The translations under genes were made by a program, and so were the position numbers. Below, one piece after another: positions 63,469 through 64,000 of a DNA stretch of 64,000 nt (positions are counted from its first letter, which is position 1; each line of letters opens with the position of its first letter). This DNA comes from Apus apus. Taxonomy: Eukaryota; Chordata; Aves; Apodiformes; Apodidae. The notes beneath the pieces were generated by a model. It worked only from the letters and a program-made list of their open reading frames with translations, was not told the origin of the DNA and ran no database searches. The stretch spans positions 4,007,001-4,071,000 of the forward strand of contig NC_067296.1 of NCBI RefSeq assembly GCF_020740795.1, in the 5' to 3' direction.

Positions 63469-64000
63469 CTGGAAGGAAAGGCCAGGGTGTAGTTCAGGAT
63501 TTAGACCTGCTTTTGGAGCAATAACTGATGAACAGTTCCCAGGCCCAACTCAGTCCACCATGAGTGGCTTAAATGGCACAGTCAACTTGAAGAAAACAAG
63601 CCACTCTTCATGGTAGTGTGAAGAGTTTCCTTCTCTGTTGGAGATATGGGCAAAGCAGTTGGACAGAGCTGGACAGACTTAGCTCCACCAAAAAAATGAA
63701 TAAATCAAGTGGCCAGTTAGAGAGATGTGTCTGTTAATGTGAAGGTTGGTGTGTACCTCAACCATAAATTCACCACAGAGTGAATACAATTCTCCCAAGT
63801 AGCACTAAACACTCAGGGGGGAAATAAAAATATGTTCTACTTTCCCTGCCAGGACAAGTCATTTAGAAGGAAATCCACCAAACAGCAAATGTTAAGAGCC
63901 CTGTTCAATTCCAGCCAGTTAGTGTATTAGTCCCAATTTCCTTAAACCATGAACAAACAGTACCAAACTTCTATACAAAAAAAAAGGAAAGAACAAACAT
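63469..64000. other. Probable intron or flank at the right edge
   Basis: If the exon 63313-63468 is real, this is its upstream intron. I see no further exon before the window ends. Confidence 0.35.

Noticed and set aside
1-64000. tRNA, rRNA, CRISPR or operon features
   Set aside because: Vertebrate nuclear DNA. No tRNA B-box pattern was seen by eye, and prokaryotic features do not apply.

Overview
The window is nuclear DNA from a vertebrate, almost certainly a bird. Several short repeats carry the avian CR1 signature at their 3' ends (reverse-complement copies of the ATTCTATGATTCTATG type). Introns are short, promoters are CpG-rich, and two single-copy genes with clear vertebrate orthologues can be assembled exon by exon. 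Coding is split into small exons with GT/AG borders, so most long uninterrupted reading frames here are not genes.

Two genes are secure, both on the minus strand and head to tail. IFT52 (start codon 62308, stop 53170) gives 13 coding exons and 437 residues, the length I recall for the human protein. MYBL2/B-Myb (start 46809, stop 34118) gives 14 coding exons and 686 residues with three Myb repeats. Every exon junction of both keeps phase. This matches the human chromosome 20q13 order SGK2-IFT52-MYBL2-GTSF1L-TOX2, read in reverse.

Region by region: 1-33.9 kb is a gene desert downstream of MYBL2. It holds three CR1 fragments, an exact 32-bp minisatellite at 9.2-9.7 kb, smaller tandem repeats, AT-rich blocks that look like regulatory DNA, and a small CpG patch near 28.7 kb. 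34.0-46.9 kb is MYBL2 and its promoter, which has an E2F-type element and an NRF1 palindrome. 47.0-47.4 kb is a C-rich tandem array, so G-rich on the MYBL2 sense strand. 49.2-50.1 kb holds a plus-strand coding-like tract broken into three overlapping frames, probably a decayed gene. 50.3-50.8 kb is a CpG island with no assigned gene. 52.5-62.5 kb is IFT52 with an NRF1 palindrome upstream. At 63.3-63.5 kb a minus-strand terminal coding exon of an unidentified gene appears, ending in a stop codon that overlaps an AATAAA signal.

B-Myb is a cell-cycle transcription factor (MuvB/DREAM partner) and IFT52 is an intraflagellar-transport IFT-B component. They are neighbours by conserved synteny, not by a shared pathway. 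I could not identify the owners of the 49 kb tract, the 50.5 kb CpG island or the 63.4 kb exon. Those are the best places to look for something undescribed.
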